Shown here: in pieces, positions 15,147 through 19,146 of the stretch
Layout of the letters: each line of letters begins with the position of its first letter
Numbering within the stretch: position 1 is the first letter of the stretch
From: Acidobacteriota bacterium
GTDB lineage: Bacteria > Acidobacteriota > Thermoanaerobaculia > Multivoradales > JAHEKO01
Direction: 5' to 3'
Length of the DNA stretch: 19,146 bases
Assembly (NCBI GenBank): GCA_006227875.1
Contig: SBFI01000425.1
Span: 1-19,146 of the forward strand
Translations under genes and position numbers: made by a program
The notes under the pieces: model-generated
What the model saw: the letters and a program-made list of their open reading frames with translations, nothing else
Told to the model about the DNA's origin: nothing
Database searches by the model: none

Positions 15147-16205
15147 CTAACGCCCGATCAGCCGTGGCAGGGGCTCGAAGTCTTTGAGGTCTGGGGCCCG
15201 CCGCCCACGGACGAGAAGCTGCTCTTCGTCCCGCCAGCGGTGATCCAGAATGTAGACGCGGGGATCCACCGGGATGAACTGACCCTCGTCGTTCTTGCGT
15301 CTCACTTCGTAGTGCAGGTGCGGATTCGTGCTCCAACCGGTGTTACCGACTGTGGCGATGACATCACCCTGCTTTACTTTTTGTCCGGTTCGCACCTTTA
15401 TCTCGCTGCAATGACCATAGAGAGTGATGAATCGATCGCCGTTACGCAGCGCCACCAGGTTACCGTATCGCCACCAGGAGACGCTCTGCTTGATCGGATA
15501 CCTGCCCGAGAACACGACCGTGCCGTCCGCCGGTGCTCGAATTGCTGTGCCCGTGGTCGCCGCCAGGTCGATTCCCGGATGTTCGTCGAGGTTCTTGGTA
15601 AAAGGGCTCCGGCGTGTGCCAAACGGGCTGGTGAGAACGAAGTCCCCGCTGTTCAGCGGACAGAGCGATGGTGTCGTCGTCACCTGGTCGCTGTGGGCCT
15701 CTTCAAAGCTCTGGATCTCACCGATAAATGTCCCGAGGACGGCGAGTTGCTCGTCGATACTCGCCTCCACCGTTCTGGCCTGATGAATCGCCGCGGAATA
15801 GATCGAGTCGCTCGCCTCCTGCGCCTCGAACGGATAACCGCCCTGACCGATCGACTGATCGCTCTCGAGACCGTAGGTCAGAAAGACCCGGCTCATGATG
15901 AGGTGGAGCTCTTCGGTCTTCGCCTCGATGGCCTTCAACTCTTCGGTCAGCGAATGCAGGCGCTCGCCCTGCCGCACCCGCTCTCCGACCAGAGCCAAAT
16001 ACTCGCGCCGATTGGCGACGTAGCGAAAAACCTTGGGGGCGATGACGAGGTTGGTCACTACGAAGGCAAACATCACCACGATGGCCGTGACCCACAGAAT
16101 GACCGCCCTGCGGCTGAAGAAGAAGTAGCGCACACCCCAGCGGATCTCGCTCGGATGGACCTGGATCTCCAGCATCGGCTCTTCTCTGGAGGTCTTTTTG
16201 GCCAT
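15147..16205 (-). CDS. Membrane-anchored M23 family peptidoglycan endopeptidase
   Basis: M23 enzymes cut peptide cross-links in peptidoglycan. The 352-residue protein has a short cytoplasmic start, one membrane helix (34-56), a probable coiled coil (65-105), a spacer, and a C-terminal LytM/M23 domain (about 188-335). Zinc and catalytic residues are intact: HPGID (H209, D213), LYGHCSE (H265) and NPHLHYEVR (H296, H298). It should therefore be an active enzyme held in the inner membrane with its catalytic domain in the periplasm. The ATG at 16205 was chosen; in-frame TTG and GTG codons 12 and 9 bases upstream are alternatives. It starts 21 bases after the phosphatase gene stop and precedes the bactofilin-like gene. 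Confidence 0.92.
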   Translation of the reverse strand: MAKKTSREEPMLEIQVHPSEIRWGVRYFFFSRRAVILWVTAIVVMFAFVVTNLVIAPKVFRYVANRREYLALVGERVRQGERLHSLTEELKAIEAKTEELHLIMSRVFLTYGLESDQSIGQGGYPFEAQEASDSIYSAAIHQARTVEASIDEQLAVLGTFIGEIQSFEEAHSDQVTTTPSLCPLNSGDFVLTSPFGTRRSPFTKNLDEHPGIDLAATTGTAIRAPADGTVVFSGRYPIKQSVSWWRYGNLVALRNGDRFITLYGHCSEIKVRTGQKVKQGDVIATVGNTGWSTNPHLHYEVRRKNDEGQFIPVDPRVYILDHRWRDEEQLLVRGRRAPDLKDFEPLPRLIGR

Positions 16206-16226
16206 GGTTGACACCAAAAACTCAGA

Positions 16227-17072
16227 CTAACACGCGCTCGTGGTAGGCACTCCGGGCAGCGGAACCAGCTCGTCCAGTTGTCTTTCGCTCACGTGTCTAC
16301 CAACGACTGCGAGAAGATCCTTGTGTACATCCGGTGCGCCGGCAAGCAGATTGCCGCCCTCCATATACCCATCACCGCCATCGAGATCGCTCACTACCCC
16401 CCCTGCCTCCTCGATGAGCAGCGCCCCGGCGGCAATGTCCCACGGTGAGAGGCGAAACTCGAAAAAACCGTCGAAGACACCTGCCGCGGTGTAGGCCAGA
16501 TCGAGGGCGGCGGCTCCACAACGACGAATGGCCTTCGCCCGTGCGAAAACCGAGCGAAAGGTGTCGAGGTAGAGATCGACCGCCCCTCGCGCCTTGAACG
16601 GGTAGCCTGTCGCGACAAAGGCGCCCCGGAGGTCCGGCAGCTTGGAGACCTCCATCCTCTTACCGTTCCAGTAGGCACCACCGCCACGGGTGGCCTCGAA
16701 CAGGTTGTCACCTTCGGGGTCGAAGACGGCCCCGGCCACGCGCTCGTTCCCCCTACAGCAAGCCACCGACACGCCGTAAATCGGCAGCCCCTGTAGGAAG
16801 TTGGTCGTTCCGTCCAGAGGATCGACGATCCAGGCGAAGTCGCTGCCCTTTTCTCCGGTCCAGCCGCCCTCTTCGGCCAGGATGCGGTGATCGGGGAATC
16901 GGCGCCGGATCTCTTCCAGAACCGCCACTTCGGAGGCCCGATCGGCAACGGTGACAAAGTCGTGTTCGGTCTTGACCTCGGGCTCGAGAGGTCTTTTTCG
17001 AAAGAAATCTCCGAGCACCGAGCCGCCCGCGCGGGCCGCAACAACTGCGACTTCGAGTAACTCATGGGACAC
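16227..17072 (-). CDS. Inositol monophosphatase family protein (SuhB-like)
   Basis: A Mg-dependent sugar-phosphate phosphatase of about 281 residues, the usual length. Metal-binding signatures are all present: ILAEEGG (the EE pair), WIVDPLDGTTNFLQGLP (the DPLDGTTN motif) and SPWDIAAGALLIEEAGG (the WD motif). The substrate may be inositol phosphate or another such as a histidinol, fructose or PAP-type phosphate; the sequence does not decide. The start is taken as the GTG at 17072 because homology begins there (VSHELLEVAVVAARAGG); an upstream GTG at 17123 would add 17 residues that look like leader DNA with a dyad. No clear ribosome site precedes either. It appears to lead the M23/bactofilin-like operon. 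Cytoplasmic. Confidence 0.9.
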   Translation of the reverse strand: MSHELLEVAVVAARAGGSVLGDFFRKRPLEPEVKTEHDFVTVADRASEVAVLEEIRRRFPDHRILAEEGGWTGEKGSDFAWIVDPLDGTTNFLQGLPIYGVSVACCRGNERVAGAVFDPEGDNLFEATRGGGAYWNGKRMEVSKLPDLRGAFVATGYPFKARGAVDLYLDTFRSVFARAKAIRRCGAAALDLAYTAAGVFDGFFEFRLSPWDIAAGALLIEEAGGVVSDLDGGDGYMEGGNLLAGAPDVHKDLLAVVGRHVSERQLDELVPLPGVPTTSAC

Positions 17073-17096
17073 CGCGCGAGAATTATGACAGGGGGT

Positions 17097-17118
17097 ATTT
17101 GCCGGGAGTGTGGCAAAT
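17097..17118. promoter_or_regulatory. Dyad repeat upstream of the phosphatase gene (candidate operator)
   Basis: A perfect inverted repeat, ATTTGCC and GGCAAAT, separated by eight bases, lies about 25 bases before the chosen GTG start. A CATAAT -10-like sequence (17082-17087, minus strand) sits beside it. The size and spacing suit a dimeric repressor site, but no -35 element is convincing and no other copy was seen in the window. Confidence 0.3.
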
Positions 17119-17157
17119 TCCACAGTCGACTTCTTTGGCGCAAATCACCACCGCTCG

Positions 17158-17177
17158 CCGCCCTCCGAAGCGGGCGG
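17158..17177 (-). terminator. Possible hairpin after pyrC
   Basis: A 6-bp perfect stem (CCGCCC with GGGCGG) around an 8-base loop lies 56 bases after the pyrC stop, in the gap before the phosphatase gene. It is not followed by a T-run, so an intrinsic terminator is only weakly supported. Confidence 0.25.
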
Positions 17178-17232
17178 TCTCCGTGCCGGCCGATGGATGA
17201 AATGGACGCCTAAGGGTGGGTCTCGGCCCCAG

Positions 17233-18522
17233 CTAGGCCTTGGGGAGCTCGAGCAGACGGCCACCCAGAATGGTGGCCTCCGGCCGGCCTCTCAGCTTCC
17301 AGCCCTCAAACGGGGTGTTGAGGGACTTGCTGCGGAACTTGGCGGCCTTGACCGTGATCGGCCGGTTGGGATGAAAAAGGGTGATGTCGGCCGGGCTGTC
17401 CGGCTCGAGGGTGCCACCCGGCAGCTCGAGGATTCTGGCCGGGCCGGTCGAGAACAGCTCCACCAGCCGCGGCAGACCGATGATGCCGGTCCTCACCAGA
17501 CGATCCAGACAGACGCTCAGATTGGTCTCGACACCGATGACGCCAAAGGGCGCCTGATCGAACTCGACGTCCTTTTCGTCGGCATGGTGCGGAGCGTGAT
17601 CACTGGCGATCGCATCCACCGTCCCATCGGCCAGGCCGTTGACCAGCGCCTCCCGGTCGGCAGCCGAGCGCAGCGGGGGATTCATCTTGGTGTGGGTCGA
17701 AAAGCCCGACTCCGCCACCGCCTCGTCGGTGAGGATCAGGTGGTGGGGCGTCACCTCGCAGGTCACAGCCAGCCCCTCGGCCTTTGCCCGCCGCACCATA
17801 TCCAGGCTGCGGGCCGTCGACAGATGGGCGACGTGGTACCTGCCGCCGGTGTCCTCGGTCAGGATCACATCGCGCGCCACCATCACGTCCTCGGCGCTGC
17901 CGGGCGCGCCGTTCAGCCCCAGACGGGTCGACCACTCACCCTCGTGCATGACCCCGCCGGCACTCAGATCCAGATCCTGGGCGTGCTGGATGACCGGAAT
18001 GTCGAAGTGCTGGGCATAGAAGAGCGCACGGCGCATCAGCTCGGCATTGCTCACCGGCAGACCGTCATCCGAGATGCCGACCACACCGGCCGACACCATG
18101 TCGCCGATCTCGGCCATCTCTTCGCCCTTCTGACCCTTGCTCACCGCTCCTATGGGGTAGACGCGGGCAAAGCCGTGGCGCCCGGCCTCGGCTACGATGT
18201 GCTCGGTGACCGAGCGATTGTCGTTGGGGGGAGCGGTGTTGGGCATGCAGGCGACAGCGGTAAAGCCACCAGCGGCGGCAGCCAGGGTTCCCGTGCGCAC
18301 GGTTTCCTTGTACTCCTGCCCCGGCTCGCGCAGGTGGACGTGCATGTCGATCAAACCCGGAGCCACCACCAGACCCGAGGCATCGACGATCTCGGTGTTC
18401 TTTGTGCGGCGGATATTCTCTTCCACCTTGGCGATTCGGCCGTCCTCGACCAACACCTCGAGCAGCCCGTCGAGATCCTGGCTGGGATCCACTACCCTAC
18501 CGCCGGTGATGAGGAGTTTCAC
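17233..18522 (-). CDS. pyrC: Dihydroorotase
   Basis: PyrC cyclises carbamoyl-aspartate to dihydroorotate, the third step of pyrimidine synthesis. The 429-residue length and motifs fit class I bacterial dihydroorotases of the amidohydrolase superfamily. The zinc motif is DMHVHLREPGQEYKET (H61, H63); GISDDGLPV holds the bridging Asp seen in this class, and VTPHHL and SDHAPHH supply further metal and catalytic residues. The start is a GTG at 18522 that overlaps the pyrB stop (GTGA) and is preceded by GGGAGG inside the end of pyrB; this decides the start. In class I organisms PyrC often forms a complex with PyrB, consistent with the tight coupling. Cytoplasmic. Confidence 0.96.
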   Translation of the reverse strand: MKLLITGGRVVDPSQDLDGLLEVLVEDGRIAKVEENIRRTKNTEIVDASGLVVAPGLIDMHVHLREPGQEYKETVRTGTLAAAAGGFTAVACMPNTAPPNDNRSVTEHIVAEAGRHGFARVYPIGAVSKGQKGEEMAEIGDMVSAGVVGISDDGLPVSNAELMRRALFYAQHFDIPVIQHAQDLDLSAGGVMHEGEWSTRLGLNGAPGSAEDVMVARDVILTEDTGGRYHVAHLSTARSLDMVRRAKAEGLAVTCEVTPHHLILTDEAVAESGFSTHTKMNPPLRSAADREALVNGLADGTVDAIASDHAPHHADEKDVEFDQAPFGVIGVETNLSVCLDRLVRTGIIGLPRLVELFSTGPARILELPGGTLEPDSPADITLFHPNRPITVKAAKFRSKSLNTPFEGWKLRGRPEATILGGRLLELPKA

Positions 18523-19146
18523 TCTGCCTCCCGGTGAGCACCACTGAGTAGATAGAGCACCGCCATCCGCACCGCCACACCGTTGGTGACCTGCTCGAGG
18601 ATGACCGAGTAGGAGCCATCGGCAACCTCGCTGGCGATCTCCACCCCGCGATTGATCGGGCCGGGGTGCATGATGATCACATCCTTCTTGGCGCGCTTGA
18701 GCCGGGCCTTGGTCAGCCCAAAAAGATTGAAGTACTCCTTGACCGAAGGGAAGAGCAGACGGGACTGACGCTCCAACTGGATACGCAGCATCATGACGAC
18801 GTCGGCGCCGGCAACCGCTTCTTCGAGGTCATAAACCACTTCGACACCCAGCTTCTCCACCTCGACGGGCATCATGGTGCGTGGCCCTGCCAGAGTCACC
18901 GAGGCTCCCATCTTGGTCAGCAGATGGATGTTCGAGCGCACCACACGGCTGTGCTCGATGTCGCCGACGATGACGACCTTGAGACCCTCGAGCTTGCCTT
19001 TGTGTTGCCGGATGGTAAAGGCATCCAGCAGCGCCTGGGTCGGATGCTCGTGCGCGCCGTCGCCGCCGTTGATCACCCCGGCGTCGATCCGCTCCGCTAG
19101 CATGTGGGGAACCCCGGCGTGGGCATGACGGATGACGATGAGGTCG
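18519..19146 (-). CDS. pyrB: Aspartate carbamoyltransferase catalytic subunit (C-terminal part, cut by window edge)
   Basis: PyrB joins carbamoyl phosphate and aspartate in the first committed step of pyrimidine synthesis. 208 residues are visible, starting inside the carbamoyl-phosphate domain at DLIVIRHAHAGVPHML. Family signatures follow: INGGDGAHEHPTQALLDAFTI, VVIVGDIEHSRVVRSNI in the aspartate domain, and the late HPGPINRGVEIASEVADG with the conserved HPGP loop. The N-terminal STRT motif is outside the window. Upstream genes (often pyrR in such operons) cannot be seen. It ends in the GTGA overlap with pyrC, so the two are co-transcribed. Cytoplasmic. Confidence 0.96.
   Translation of the reverse strand, partial: DLIVIRHAHAGVPHMLAERIDAGVINGGDGAHEHPTQALLDAFTIRQHKGKLEGLKVVIVGDIEHSRVVRSNIHLLTKMGASVTLAGPRTMMPVEVEKLGVEVVYDLEEAVAGADVVMMLRIQLERQSRLLFPSVKEYFNLFGLTKARLKRAKKDVIIMHPGPINRGVEIASEVADGSYSVILEQVTNGVAVRMAVLYLLSGAHREAE

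Noticed and set aside
17110..18537. A 475-codon open frame on the plus strand
   Set aside because: It is the antisense shadow of pyrC; high GC third positions leave the complement open.

Overview
The window is GC-rich bacterial chromosome made of densely packed housekeeping and cell-envelope genes. No rRNA, tRNA, CRISPR array, transposase or phage gene could be recognised. GTG and TTG starts, 4-base start/stop overlaps, a PilB-type ATPase and secreted proteins carrying 'DDFE' motifs suit an uncultured, probably Gram-negative lineage. My best guess is Acidobacteriota (Thermoanaerobaculia-like), but that is an impression from gene content, not a demonstrated placement.

Layout. 1-2555 (minus): a membrane HD-GYP protein (c-di-GMP phosphodiesterase family), a small Roadblock/LC7-like protein and the 5' part of ftsY, read in that order behind a TATAAT-like -10 box near 2640. 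2673-6809 (minus): hisS, aspS and aroB, tightly packed. 6906-8038 (plus): a GT2 glycosyltransferase and a YbgC-like thioesterase overlapping by 4 bases. 8112-9116 (minus): a secreted ConA-like (jelly-roll) protein. 9117-9710: no convincing gene, but three strong palindromic structures. 9711-10885 (plus): aroC (chorismate synthase) broken by a one-base frameshift. 11068-12831 (plus): a PilB/GspE ATPase. 12839-13786 (minus): a lipoprotein with two cupredoxin-like domains. 13870-17072 (minus): a likely operon of an inositol-monophosphatase family enzyme, a membrane-anchored M23 peptidase, a bactofilin-like protein and a four-helix membrane protein. 17233-19146 (minus): pyrC and the 3' part of pyrB, joined by a GTGA overlap.

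How the genes work together. aroB and aroC belong to the shikimate pathway, pyrB and pyrC to pyrimidine synthesis, and aspS and hisS to translation. The M23 peptidase and the bactofilin-like protein form a plausible cell-wall shaping module. The HD-GYP protein and the N-terminal domain of the PilB ATPase are both potentially tied to c-di-GMP, although they are about 8.5 kb apart.

The most unusual content is non-coding. A 51-56 bp palindromic repeat occurs three times between genes (8041-8096, 9135-9185, and inverted at 10904-10959); two direct copies bracket the secreted-protein gene. Next to one copy lie a roughly 167-bp branched foldable segment (9201-9367) and a roughly 243-bp long imperfect palindrome (9427-9669) directly upstream of aroC. 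These could be a mobile element of the REP/MITE kind or a structured RNA; the sequence alone does not decide.
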